The notes under the pieces are model-generated. The model was not told the DNA's origin. It was given only the letters and a program-made list of their open reading frames with translations, and did no database searches. Shown one piece after another: positions 23,411 to 32,214 of a stretch of DNA of 35,000 bases. The number at the start of each line of letters is the position of its first letter. Within the stretch, counting starts at the first letter, position 1. A program made the translations under genes and the position numbers. The stretch is from CAZGVW01 sp964529265 (GTDB taxonomy: Bacteria; Planctomycetota; Phycisphaerae; Phycisphaerales; UBA1924), in contig CAZGVW010000280.1 in assembly GCA_964529265.1 (NCBI GenBank), positions 1-35,000 of the forward strand. Direction: 5' to 3'.

Positions 23411-23501
23411 GCCGATCCCCCTGACAATAAGCGCCCATCGGCGGCCGGCGGGGTTTCCGTGCGCGCCGCAAGGTCCGGGAACGGCTTCAGGGAGAGCGTC
23501 C

Positions 23502-24746
23502 GTGAACGGAGCAGGCCAGATCACGATTGTCGCGGAGGGATCGCGAACGTCCGCGCTGAATGACCTCTGGAAGCGCGTTCTGGGCGTGTGGCCGCACGGC
23601 GCGGCGCCGAGGATGCGCGTGATTTCGCCGCAGGAGGCTCTGGCCGATCCGGGCGTGCTTTCGGACTCGGTGGTGGTGATCGCGTGCGATGCGCAGACTT
23701 CGCCGGCGCCCGTCTACAAGCTCGTGGACAGGCTGGAGGAGGGGCTTGCGCCGGCGCTGCTGCTCATGGATGGCGCGAATCCGCGGTTTGAGGCGCTGGC
23801 GGGGCCGGGGGTGATCACGGCGGAAGTTTCGACGCATCCGGCGGCGCTGGCGGGCATGGCGCATGCGCTGGCGCAGCGGCAGGCGGCGGTGGATTCGCTG
23901 GCCTCGGAACTGCGGGTGGCGCGGCGGTATCACGGCGGATTGCGCGACGAGATCGGCAGGATGCACGAGGAGTTGCAACTCGCGGCGAGTGTGCAGCGGG
24001 AGCTGCTGCCCGCGGAGTTGCCCGAGGCGCCGGGGCTGGAGTTCGGCGTGCTGTTCCGGCCGTGCGGGTATGTGAGCGGCGATATCTACAACGTCGTGCG
24101 TCTGGATGAGCACCGCGTCGGGTTCTTCGTGGCGGACGCGGTGGGGCACGGCGTTCCGGCGGCGTTGATGACGGTGGTGCTCAGCCGCGGACTTCCGATG
24201 GTGGATGCCACGGAGCATGGCACGCGGATCGTGCCGCCGGCGGAGGCGATGTCGCGTCTGAACGAGGCGCTGCTGCGGGGGCCGAATCCGGGGCGGCGGT
24301 TCGCGACGGCCGTGTACGGCGTGATCGACAGTGCGAAGCGCAGCGTGACGCTGGCGGGCGCGGGGCACCCCCCACCGCTGCGGATCCGGCCGGATGGGAA
24401 GGCGGAAGCGATCGAGACGGGCGGATCGCTGCTTGGCGTGTTTCCTGACGGCGAGTTCGACGAGGCGACGTTCCCGCTCGAGCCGGACGACGTGCTGCTG
24501 ACCTTCTCCGACGGATTCGAGACGGCGTTCCCGGCTGAGGGGGCGGAATCGGGCAAGACGCGGGCCTCGACGCGCTACGTGGACCACTTCCACGAACTGG
24601 TGGAGGCGAGGCGGAGCGCCGGAATCCGGGCGGCGATGGAGCGGTTGGCGCAGCGGCTCGACGAGGCCTCGGGCTCGCTGCACCAGATCGATGATCTGAC
24701 AGCGCTCGTGGTGGCGGGCGCGGACCCTGGATCTTGCTCCGGGTGA
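23502..24746 (+). CDS. SpoIIE/RsbU-type serine phosphatase with N-terminal receiver-like domain
   Basis: GTG at 23502 is preferred: AGGGAGAG precedes it by six bases and the longer frame from 23376 only adds a low-complexity segment. Residues about 185-410 are a PP2C-type (PPM) phosphatase: metal site CGYVSGDIYN, ADAVGHGVPAALMT, TLAGAGHPPPL, LLTFSDGFETAF, and DDLTALVV at the end. Residues about 130-180 form a coiled coil leading into the LAASVQRELLP signalling helix. Residues 1-130 look like a receiver fold (VVVIACDAQTSPAPVYKLV, then PALLLMDGANP), but the acidic pair and phosphoacceptor are not in usual contexts, so it may not be phosphorylated. It would act on an anti-sigma-antagonist type partner, none of which is nearby. 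Confidence 0.9.
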   Translation: MNGAGQITIVAEGSRTSALNDLWKRVLGVWPHGAAPRMRVISPQEALADPGVLSDSVVVIACDAQTSPAPVYKLVDRLEEGLAPALLLMDGANPRFEALAGPGVITAEVSTHPAALAGMAHALAQRQAAVDSLASELRVARRYHGGLRDEIGRMHEELQLAASVQRELLPAELPEAPGLEFGVLFRPCGYVSGDIYNVVRLDEHRVGFFVADAVGHGVPAALMTVVLSRGLPMVDATEHGTRIVPPAEAMSRLNEALLRGPNPGRRFATAVYGVIDSAKRSVTLAGAGHPPPLRIRPDGKAEAIETGGSLLGVFPDGEFDEATFPLEPDDVLLTFSDGFETAFPAEGAESGKTRASTRYVDHFHELVEARRSAGIRAAMERLAQRLDEASGSLHQIDDLTALVVAGADPGSCSG

Positions 24747-24835
24747 CGCGGCGGCCGGTCGCTTGCAGCCGAGGCTCCCGTGCGTTGATATCACCGGCGC
24801 GAGGTCGCCCGGCGACCACCGCGCCGGAGCCGACC

Positions 24836-27790
24836 ATGACAAAGAGACCATGCGTTCGTTTCCTCACGCTGCTTGGACTGCTTGAAGCGGCGCCGCTTGC
24901 GGCGTGCGCGCAGGCTCAGCCTGCGACGCCGGCTCGCGCCGCCGGTGCGCCCACGGCGGGTGAGACCGCGTTTTTTCCGGGCGCCGAGCATGACCCTGCG
25001 ATTCCGACGCCGGAATCGCTGCTGGGGTTTCCGGTCGGGGAGCGCGCGGCGACGCACGCGGAGATCGAGCGGGCTTTCAAGGCGTGGGCGGAGGCGAGCG
25101 ATCGCGCGACGCTGTTCGAGTATGCGCGGTCGCACGAGGGGCGTGCGCTGTATTACCTGGTGATTGCCTCGCCGGAGAACAGTCAGCGGCTGGAGGCGAT
25201 CAAGGCGGACCTGGCGAAACTGGCTGATCCGCGGACGGTGTCGGCAGGCGAGGGCGACAGGCTGGCGCGATCGCTGCCGGCGGTGGCGTGGCTGGCGTAC
25301 TGCATCCACGGGGATGAGACCTCGGGCTCGGACGCGGCGCTGGCGGTGGCGCACCATCTCATCGCCTCGAACGATGAAGAGACGCGGCGGATGCTGCAGG
25401 AACTGGTGATCGTCATCGATCCGCTGATGAACCCGGACGGGCGGGATCGCTTCCTGAAGCAGGTGCGCGAGCATCGCTCGAACACGCCGCAGGTGGACGA
25501 TCAGGCGCTGCTGCACGAAGGCTACTGGCCGTGGGGGCGCACGAACCACTACCTGTTCGACCTGAACCGGGACTGGATCATCGCGGCGCACCCCGAGACG
25601 CGCGGGCGCATGCGGGCGGTGAACGAGTGGCGGCCGCTGCTGTTCGTCGATTCGCACGAGATGGGAGCGCAGGACACGTTCCTGTTCTCGCCGTCGCGCG
25701 AACCGGTGAATCCGAATCTGCCGCCGAAGCGGCGCGAGTGGTGGAACGTGTTCGCAAAGGACCAGGCCGCGGCGTTCGACCGGTACGGGTGGAGGTACTA
25801 CACGGGCGAGTGGAACGAGGAGTGGTATCCCGGGTACTCGAGTTCGTGGGCGGGGTTCAAGGGCGCGGTGGGGATTCTGTACGAGCAGGCGGCGATCGCG
25901 GACCAGGCGGTGCGGAGGCCGGAGGGCACGCTGATGACGTACCGGGAATCGGTGCATCACCAGTTGGAAAGCACGATGGCGAACCTGCGGACGCTGCTGG
26001 AGCATCACGAGACGATGATGCGGGAGTTTGCCGCGGAGCGGCGGGCCGCGGTGGCGGCGGATGCGCCGCGGGCGGGGCGGACGTTCGCGGTGACGCCGAC
26101 GGCGAATGCGACGCGGATGCGGGAGTTCATCGAGTTCCTGTCGCTGCAGGGGATCGAGGCGCACCGGGCGACGCGCGCGTTCCGTGCGGGCGGGGTTGAC
26201 CGCCTCGGGCGGGAGGTGAGCGACCGGGAGTTCCCGGCGGGGACCATTCTGATTTCGAACCGGCAGCCGGAGGCGGCGCTGGTGTCGGCGGCGCTGGAGT
26301 TCGATCCGCGCATGACGCCGGAGTTCCTGGAGAAGGAGCGGCGCGAGATCCTGCGCGAGGGTGAATCGCTGCTGTACGACGTGACGGCGTGGAACGCGAC
26401 GATGCTGCGCGACCTGGAGGCGTTTGCGCTGGAGGCGCCGCTGCCGGATGGCGCGGAGCGCATCGACGCATCGCCCGCCGCGACAAGCGGGCTGGATCGG
26501 CCGAATGCGCAGGTGGCGTTCGTGATCGATGGCGCGGACGACGCCTCGGTGGCTGCGGCAGGGCGTCTGATGGAGCGCGAGGCGCAGGTGCGGGTTTCGG
26601 ATCGCGCGTTCACGTTCGGCGGGGCGTCGTTTGCGCGGGGTTCGCTGGTGATCGCTCGCGCGGACAATCAGGAGTTTTCCGGCGGGTGGGCGGCGCTGGG
26701 CGCGGTGGTGGACGAAGTTGCGAGGGAGGTGGGCGTCGCCGCGCGGGGCGTTGACACGGGCTACGGCGTGGGCGACGACGTGCCGGACCTGGGGGGCGAG
26801 CATTTCATTCTGCTGGCGCGGCCGCGGATTGCGCTGCTCTCGCGGGGGAGGGTCGATCCGTACTCGTTCGGCTCCGCGTGGTTCACGCTGGATAAGCGGC
26901 TGGGGGTGCGGGTTTCGGAGGTGAGCGAGGAGCGGCTCTCGGATCTCGACCTGCGGCGCTACAACGTGCTGATCGTGCCGAGCATGGGGGGCGGGGCGCC
27001 TGATGCGGAGGCGCTCTCGAGGGTGCGCGACTGGGTGAAGGCGGGCGGCACACTGATCGCGATCGGCCGATCCGCGGCGGCGCTGGCGAAGGAAGATGCG
27101 GGGTTCACCTCGGCGCGGACGCTGCCGGATGTGCTCGATCGACTGGATGAGTTTGAGCAGGCGGTGCTGCGTGAGTGGGCGGGGCGCACCGCGCAGGTGG
27201 AGACGGACCGGGTGTGGCGGCGAACCGTCGGCGCCCAGGAGAGGTATCCGTGGGGCGATGTTGCGGATCGGGCATCGACCGAGGAACTGAAGCGCCGTGA
27301 CGCGTGGCAGCGGATGTTCATGCCGCAGGGGGCGATTGTCGCTGGCCGCGTGGACGACCGGTCGTGGCTCACGGCGGGCCTGGGGATGGAGACGGCGATC
27401 CTGGTGGCTGGATCGGCGCCGATCATGGCCGGGGAGGGTGTGGCGGCGCCGGTGCGGCTGGGGGTGTTCAACCGGGCCGATGCGCCCGAAGCCATGGTGA
27501 CGCGGCCGGAGGCCGGTGAAGGGCCGCCGAAGCGCGAGCGTCTGGGCTGGGCGGCGCCCCCGGGGGGGCATGAGTTGCTGCTGCGGATGAGCGGGCTTCT
27601 CTGGCCGGAGGCGGCGGTGCGGATCGCGAACTCGGCGTACGTGACGCGGGAATCGCTGGGGGATGGGCAGGTGATCCTGTTCGCGGGCGACCCCGTGTTC
27701 CGGGCGGCGACGATGGGGACGGGGCGGATCTTCGCCAACGCGGTGATCCTCGGGCCGGGGATGGGGGCGCGGCAGGCGATCATTCCCTGA
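24836..27790 (+). CDS. M14 zinc carboxypeptidase-like lipoprotein
   Basis: ATG at 24836 has GGAG upstream and starts a lipoprotein signal with lipobox LAAC (C24). The 984-residue protein has an M14 metallocarboxypeptidase domain at about 70-400: zinc ligands H158 and E161 (HGDE) and H274 (DSHEMG), substrate loop NPDGRDR near 199, and catalytic E350 (GILYEQA). A C-terminal half of about 580 residues follows. One part (around 690-745) looks like a class I glutamine amidotransferase-like fold (NVLIVPSMGGGAPD, then VRDWVKAGGTLIAIG) without a clear catalytic triad, as seen in large M14-family proteins of other bacteria. Likely exported and active on peptides in the envelope or outside; the real substrate is unknown. 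Confidence 0.88.
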   Translation: MTKRPCVRFLTLLGLLEAAPLAACAQAQPATPARAAGAPTAGETAFFPGAEHDPAIPTPESLLGFPVGERAATHAEIERAFKAWAEASDRATLFEYARSHEGRALYYLVIASPENSQRLEAIKADLAKLADPRTVSAGEGDRLARSLPAVAWLAYCIHGDETSGSDAALAVAHHLIASNDEETRRMLQELVIVIDPLMNPDGRDRFLKQVREHRSNTPQVDDQALLHEGYWPWGRTNHYLFDLNRDWIIAAHPETRGRMRAVNEWRPLLFVDSHEMGAQDTFLFSPSREPVNPNLPPKRREWWNVFAKDQAAAFDRYGWRYYTGEWNEEWYPGYSSSWAGFKGAVGILYEQAAIADQAVRRPEGTLMTYRESVHHQLESTMANLRTLLEHHETMMREFAAERRAAVAADAPRAGRTFAVTPTANATRMREFIEFLSLQGIEAHRATRAFRAGGVDRLGREVSDREFPAGTILISNRQPEAALVSAALEFDPRMTPEFLEKERREILREGESLLYDVTAWNATMLRDLEAFALEAPLPDGAERIDASPAATSGLDRPNAQVAFVIDGADDASVAAAGRLMEREAQVRVSDRAFTFGGASFARGSLVIARADNQEFSGGWAALGAVVDEVAREVGVAARGVDTGYGVGDDVPDLGGEHFILLARPRIALLSRGRVDPYSFGSAWFTLDKRLGVRVSEVSEERLSDLDLRRYNVLIVPSMGGGAPDAEALSRVRDWVKAGGTLIAIGRSAAALAKEDAGFTSARTLPDVLDRLDEFEQAVLREWAGRTAQVETDRVWRRTVGAQERYPWGDVADRASTEELKRRDAWQRMFMPQGAIVAGRVDDRSWLTAGLGMETAILVAGSAPIMAGEGVAAPVRLGVFNRADAPEAMVTRPEAGEGPPKRERLGWAAPPGGHELLLRMSGLLWPEAAVRIANSAYVTRESLGDGQVILFAGDPVFRAATMGTGRIFANAVILGPGMGARQAIIP

Positions 27791-27857
27791 CACTCCGCCG
27801 GGGGGATGACCCGATAGAGAGGGGATGATGGGCGACCGGGCAGACCGAGGGGTGTTC

Positions 27858-30503
27858 ATGCGCGCCGCGCTGGTTCGGGCTGCGGTTGCCGCCGCGGCGG
27901 GAGCGGGCGGGGCTGCGGCGCCCGCGGCGGGGCAGATCGACAGGCCCGAGGCGGCGCAGCGCATCGTGCGGGTGTTCGATTTCGAAGAGCGGGACGTGAA
28001 TTTCGAGCGCGTGCCGATGCACTGGCGTCGCATCGTGCACAACGAGCAGACGGGCGAATGGGCGGGCTTCCCGCCGTGGAACAAGGCGGGGTTCGACGAT
28101 GCGCAGCGCGTGAGCGGGGAGTGGTCGGTGCGGGCGCCGGTGGCGGGCGGAAGCACGGCGCTGGTGCTGGATGACGGCGTGGTCCCGGCGATTCCCGGGG
28201 CGGAATACGTCGTGACGGCGAAGGTGCGCACGGAGGGGTTCACGCACGCGCGGGCGCGGCTTTCGGCGCGTGTGCTGCGCATGGCGAATGGGCGGCCGAC
28301 GCCGATACAGGGCGGGGTGGCGCACAGCGCGGCGGTGGTGTCGAACGAGCAGTGGGTTGACGTTTCGCTACGCGTGACGGCGGATTCGCCGGAAGCGGCG
28401 TGGCTGGAGATTTCACTCGAGGCGCTGCAGCCCGCGGCGGCGCGGGGGCGCGAGGCGCGGCCGTTCGAGGTCGCGTCGGAGGATTTCTCGGGCGCGGCGT
28501 GGTTCGACGACGTGACGGTGCATCTCGTGCCGCGGGTGACTCTCGTGACCGGCGCATCCTCGGGCGTGTTCGTGGGCGGCGATGCGCCTTCGCTGGTGGC
28601 GGAGGTGAAGGACTTCACAGGGGAATCGCTGACGGCGCGGATCTCCGTGCGCGACCATGCGGGGCGCGAGGTGGATTCCACGATCGAGGACGGGCTGACC
28701 GGCGCGCGGCACGTCGAGTGGCGACCGCGGCTGGAGAGGTATGGATGGCACGAGGCGTCGCTCGAGGTGACGGGGCCGGAGGGGAGACTCGCGGTGCGGA
28801 CGACGCCGCTGGTGTGGGCGCCGCCGCGGTCGCGGGCCGTGGGGCAGCACGCCTCGAGATTCGCGGTCGCGCTCGGCGGCGACCCGCCGGCGGACATCGG
28901 GCCGACGCTCGATGCCCTAGGGCATATCGGCGCGGGCGGCGTGCAGATGCCGGTCGAGTGGCTGCGGGCGGAATCGACGGCGGAACTGGGGCGGCGATGT
29001 CTGGATGCGCTGCTCGATTCCGGACGCGAGACGACGCTGGTGCTGACGGTTCCCGCGACGGCGACAGTGAGCCCCGGCGAGGGGATCATCGAGGCGCTCT
29101 TCGGCGACGAGCAGGAGTTCATCAGCGCCTACGACCACGTGGCGGCGCGGTTCGGGCAGCGGGTGCGGCGGTGGCAGATCGGTCCGAGCGGCGACGATTT
29201 TGCGTTCTGGCGCAACAACCTCGCGGCGGACGAGGCGCTGGCGCGGAGTCTGCTGGCGAGGCTGGCGCCGGAGCCGATCGCGGTGCTCCCCTGGCCGGCC
29301 ACGAGCGCGCTGCCGCGGGATCTGCCGGAGCGCACCGGGCTCACGCTCTCGATTCCCTACTGGGTGAATCATCTGGGCGTGGCGGACCTGGCTGGCGATG
29401 CGCCGACGGTGCGCGACGTGACGGTGCTGATCGAGCCGCCGCCGGCATCGCTGTTCGGGCGGCGCTCGGCGCTCGAGACGGTGAAGCGGCTCGTGCAGGC
29501 GTGGCGGATGGCGCCATCGAGGCTGGCGATCCGCCAGCCGTGGACGGCGGCGCATCAGGGCGGCGAGACGACACTGGCGCCGACGCCCGAACTCGCGGCG
29601 TTCCGGCAGGTGGTGGAGCGGCTGGCGGGCAGGCGCATCGTCGCCGACCTGCCGATTGCGGCGGGAGTGACGGCGATCGTGCTCGAAGGCTCGGATTCGG
29701 ATGCGATCATCGCGTGGAGCGACTTTGCGCTGCCGGCGGACGCGGTGCTGAGCGCCTATCTCGCGGAGGGCCCGGTGACGGTGATCGACCTGTTCGGTCA
29801 CCCGACGGAGACACCGCTGGTGGACGGCCGGCACACGATTCCGCTGGGTGAATCGCCGGTGTTCATCGAAGGGGTGGACGTGAATCTCGCGCAGTTTCGC
29901 GCGGGGTTCGAGCTCGATCCGGCGTTCGTGGTCTCGACGGCGGAGCGGCACAACCTCGACCTGGTGCTGACGAACCCGTGGCCGGTGACGATCACCGGGC
30001 GGCTTCGGATCGTGGAGCCGGAGCACTGGCGGATCTCGCCGCGGGTGCATGCGTTCACAATCGAGGCGGGCAAGACGCGGCGGCTGCGCTTTGAGGCGGC
30101 GTTCAGCGTGGGCGAGGAGGCGGGGCGCTCGCCGATGATCGTGGATGTCGATCTCACGGCGGACAAGCGCTACCCGACGCTGCGGCTGACGCCGGAGGTG
30201 GAGATCGGGCTGCCCTACGTGGCGATGAGCGCGAGCCACCGCGTGGAAGCGAACGGCGACGTGGTGGTGACGATCATCGTGACGAACACGGGCGAGCGGC
30301 CGCTGACGATGCAGGCGTTCGGGCACGCGCCGGGATTTGCGCGCGAGCAGGCGCCGATCAGCAACCTGGGGCCGTCGCAGACGACGGTGAAGCGGTTCGT
30401 GTTCCGCGGCGGTGCGGAGGCGCTGAAGGGTCAGAGCATTCGGCTGGGGCTGATCGAGAGCGACGGGCTGGGGAGGCTGAACAAGACGCTGATGGTGGAG
30501 TGA
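27858..30503 (+). CDS. Large secreted protein with beta-sandwich and barrel-like domains
   Basis: ATG at 27858 (GAGGGG five bases before) starts a signal peptide ending near residue 26. Two ATGs at 27825 and 27828 are alternatives. The 881-residue product seems to have three parts. Residues about 30-225 are beta-rich and end in AWFDDVTVHLV, as in carbohydrate-binding modules of glycosidases. About 320-600 resembles an alpha/beta barrel of glycoside hydrolases (repeated hydrophobic strand, helix, e.g. GGVQMPVEWL, TTLVLTVPA, VRRWQIGPSGDDFAFW). About 650-881 is a run of beta-sandwich modules (LVLTNPWPVTITGRL, VVVTIIVTNTGERPL). I recognise no family and could not place catalytic acids with confidence. 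It follows the M14 gene after 67 bases, probably co-transcribed. Confidence 0.8.
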   Translation: MRAALVRAAVAAAAGAGGAAAPAAGQIDRPEAAQRIVRVFDFEERDVNFERVPMHWRRIVHNEQTGEWAGFPPWNKAGFDDAQRVSGEWSVRAPVAGGSTALVLDDGVVPAIPGAEYVVTAKVRTEGFTHARARLSARVLRMANGRPTPIQGGVAHSAAVVSNEQWVDVSLRVTADSPEAAWLEISLEALQPAAARGREARPFEVASEDFSGAAWFDDVTVHLVPRVTLVTGASSGVFVGGDAPSLVAEVKDFTGESLTARISVRDHAGREVDSTIEDGLTGARHVEWRPRLERYGWHEASLEVTGPEGRLAVRTTPLVWAPPRSRAVGQHASRFAVALGGDPPADIGPTLDALGHIGAGGVQMPVEWLRAESTAELGRRCLDALLDSGRETTLVLTVPATATVSPGEGIIEALFGDEQEFISAYDHVAARFGQRVRRWQIGPSGDDFAFWRNNLAADEALARSLLARLAPEPIAVLPWPATSALPRDLPERTGLTLSIPYWVNHLGVADLAGDAPTVRDVTVLIEPPPASLFGRRSALETVKRLVQAWRMAPSRLAIRQPWTAAHQGGETTLAPTPELAAFRQVVERLAGRRIVADLPIAAGVTAIVLEGSDSDAIIAWSDFALPADAVLSAYLAEGPVTVIDLFGHPTETPLVDGRHTIPLGESPVFIEGVDVNLAQFRAGFELDPAFVVSTAERHNLDLVLTNPWPVTITGRLRIVEPEHWRISPRVHAFTIEAGKTRRLRFEAAFSVGEEAGRSPMIVDVDLTADKRYPTLRLTPEVEIGLPYVAMSASHRVEANGDVVVTIIVTNTGERPLTMQAFGHAPGFAREQAPISNLGPSQTTVKRFVFRGGAEALKGQSIRLGLIESDGLGRLNKTLMVE

Positions 30504-30510
30504 GGGGGGA

Positions 30511-30538
30511 GGCAATAGGCAATGGGCAATAGGCAATA
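30511..30538. repeat. Heptanucleotide repeat, four copies of GGCAATR
   Basis: GGCAATA, GGCAATG, GGCAATA and GGCAATA follow one another in the gap between two convergent genes, then GGGAAGA continues the pattern in a decayed form. Its base composition is clearly less GC-rich than the surroundings. Confidence 0.9.
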
Positions 30539-30604
30539 GGGAAGAGCGGGGAAGGGGGCGGGGCGCATCGAGTGTGTGTTGGGCCGTGCCCCAAGGGCGC
30601 TGCG

Positions 30605-31117
30605 CTACTTGAGGCGCGGAAGGCCGCGCTGGGCGCGCTGGTCGTTCCACATGATGAATGCGGGCGGATGGTCCTTGATGAGGCGCGTCAGCTGGCTGAC
30701 GGTCGTCTCGAGGCGGACCGCGGCCTTGCGCGGCTTCCACCCGGCGTCGGCGATGGCGTCGAGCGCTTCGGCGAGGAGCGCGGGGAAGTCGTGGTGATCG
30801 GGGCTGATCGAGATGCGCTGGTCGCGCACACGGGACTTCCACAGGTCGGAGCCGATCTCCCCGATGGGGACGCCTTCGCGGCGCGCGGTGGCCAGCGCCA
30901 GCCGCAGACGCCGCAGGGCGACGCGCTTGTTGTCCGCCTGGCTGCGGCGCTCGCCGGCGTGGGCTTCGACGCCGGTCGGCTCGTGGCAGAGCATGACGAG
31001 CGTCTCGACCTTGTTGCGGTGCTGACCGCCGGGGCCGGATGAGCGCCCCGTGCTCACGCGGCACTGGGCGAGCAACTGGTCGTCCGGCAGCGCGGCGAAG
31101 TGGCCGTAGGGCTTCAC
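30605..31117 (-). CDS. GGQ-motif class I release factor-like protein
   Basis: The 170-residue protein has the catalytic domain of class I peptide release factors with GGQ at residues 30-32 in SSGPGGQHRNKVET, which places a glutamine in the peptidyl transferase center to release the chain. There is no codon-recognition domain. After the domain (about 20-95) comes a helical, basic C-terminal part. The size resembles ArfB/YaeJ or release-factor-like proteins, which free stalled ribosomes, but the C-terminal tail is not the simple basic tail of ArfB. Start is a GTG that overlaps the tsaD stop by four bases (GTGA), so translation is coupled to tsaD. Confidence 0.87.
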   Translation of the reverse strand: MKPYGHFAALPDDQLLAQCRVSTGRSSGPGGQHRNKVETLVMLCHEPTGVEAHAGERRSQADNKRVALRRLRLALATARREGVPIGEIGSDLWKSRVRDQRISISPDHHDFPALLAEALDAIADAGWKPRKAAVRLETTVSQLTRLIKDHPPAFIMWNDQRAQRGLPRLK

Positions 31118-32208
31118 GGGGCGTGCGGCTCCGAAGAGGGCGATGCGGCGAGCGAGAGATCGTCGAACCGGCCCGCGGCGAACCTGTGGTGGGCGAGGCC
31201 GGCGATCATGGCCGCGTTATCCACGCAGAACTCCATCGCGGGCAGCCGCAGATCGAGGGCTCGCTCGCGCGCGAAGGCCTCGAGTTCGCGGCGGAGGGGG
31301 CCGTTCGCGCTCACGCCGCCGCCGATGAGGAGTGTGCGCGCGTCCGGGGTCGCATCAGCGGCGCGGCCCACCTTCAGCATCACCGCGGCAATGGCGGCGC
31401 GCTGGAATGAGGCGGCGATATCGGCCTTTTCGCGGCTGGAGAGGTCGGCGGCGGCGCGCTCCCACCGCGGCGGGCCTTCCATGCGCTGCGGGGCGCCGCG
31501 GACGGCGTACAGCGCCGCGGTTTTCAGGCCGCTGAACGAAAAATCGAGCGAATCGGCGCCGAGGCGGCTGATGGGAAAGTCGTGCGCCCTCGCGTCGCCG
31601 CCCTGCGCGAGGCGCTCGATGAGCGGGCCGCCGGGGTAGCCGAGTTCCAGGATCGCCGCGGCTTTGTCGAAGGCCTCGCCGACGGCGTCGTCGATCGTCG
31701 AGCCGAGGCGGCGCACGGCGAGCGGCGATTCCACCCGATAGAGCGACGTGTGGCCGCCGCTGACGACAAGACCCAGCGCGGGGAAATCGCACACGTCGCG
31801 ATTGAGCAGGCCGGAGAGCAGGTGCGCGTGAATGTGATCGACGCCGATGATGGGGCGCCCGATTGCCCACGCGAGCGCCTTGGCGGCCGCGACGCCGACG
31901 AGCAGCGATCCGATGAGCCCCGGCCGCGCGCCGACGGCGACGGCGCTCAGATCCTTCAGGTTCACTCGGGCCTCGCTCAGCGCGCCGCGAATGACGGGCA
32001 GGATGCGCTCCACGTGGGCCCGGCTGGCGATCTCGGGCACGACGCCGCCATACTCCGCGTGGAGGTCATGCTGCGACGCGATGACGTTCGACAGCACGTC
32101 GCGGCCATGGCGCACGATAGCCGCGGCGGTCTCGTCGCAACTGGATTCGACGCCGAGGATCAGTGAATCCACAGGAGCATCATCACGCGCCCGGAGTCTC
32201 TCCGCCAC
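31114..32208 (-). CDS. tsaD: tRNA N6-threonylcarbamoyladenosine transferase subunit
   Basis: TsaD moves the threonylcarbamoyl group to A37 of ANN-decoding tRNAs, together with TsaB and TsaE. The 364-residue protein has the family's ASKHA fold: GVESSCDETAAAIV at residues 19-32, the metal motif HIHAH near 130, SGGHTSLY near 156, the nucleotide loop GGGVSANGPLRREL near 297, and DNAAMIAG near 330. GTG at 32208 was kept as start. A GTG at 32172 is closer to the usual N terminus, so it may be the real one. The gene follows ctpA after six bases and its stop overlaps the start of the GGQ protein, forming a three-gene unit. Confidence 0.95.
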   Translation of the reverse strand: MAERLRARDDAPVDSLILGVESSCDETAAAIVRHGRDVLSNVIASQHDLHAEYGGVVPEIASRAHVERILPVIRGALSEARVNLKDLSAVAVGARPGLIGSLLVGVAAAKALAWAIGRPIIGVDHIHAHLLSGLLNRDVCDFPALGLVVSGGHTSLYRVESPLAVRRLGSTIDDAVGEAFDKAAAILELGYPGGPLIERLAQGGDARAHDFPISRLGADSLDFSFSGLKTAALYAVRGAPQRMEGPPRWERAAADLSSREKADIAASFQRAAIAAVMLKVGRAADATPDARTLLIGGGVSANGPLRRELEAFARERALDLRLPAMEFCVDNAAMIAGLAHHRFAAGRFDDLSLAASPSSEPHAP

Positions 32209-32214
32209 GGGGGC

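Noticed and set aside
24760..24800. Possible TTGCAG-17-TGATAT promoter before the M14 gene
   Set aside because: Both boxes match only three of six consensus bases.
24791..29122. 1443-codon minus-strand frame opposite the M14 and secreted-protein genes
   Set aside because: Very Arg/His/Pro rich, no hydrophobic core pattern, and it crosses two plus-strand genes with signal peptides and motifs. Typical shadow in high-GC DNA.
28917..31064. 715-codon minus-strand frame reaching into the GGQ-protein region
   Set aside because: Composition as in other antisense shadows; it runs through the heptamer repeat and overlaps two real genes.
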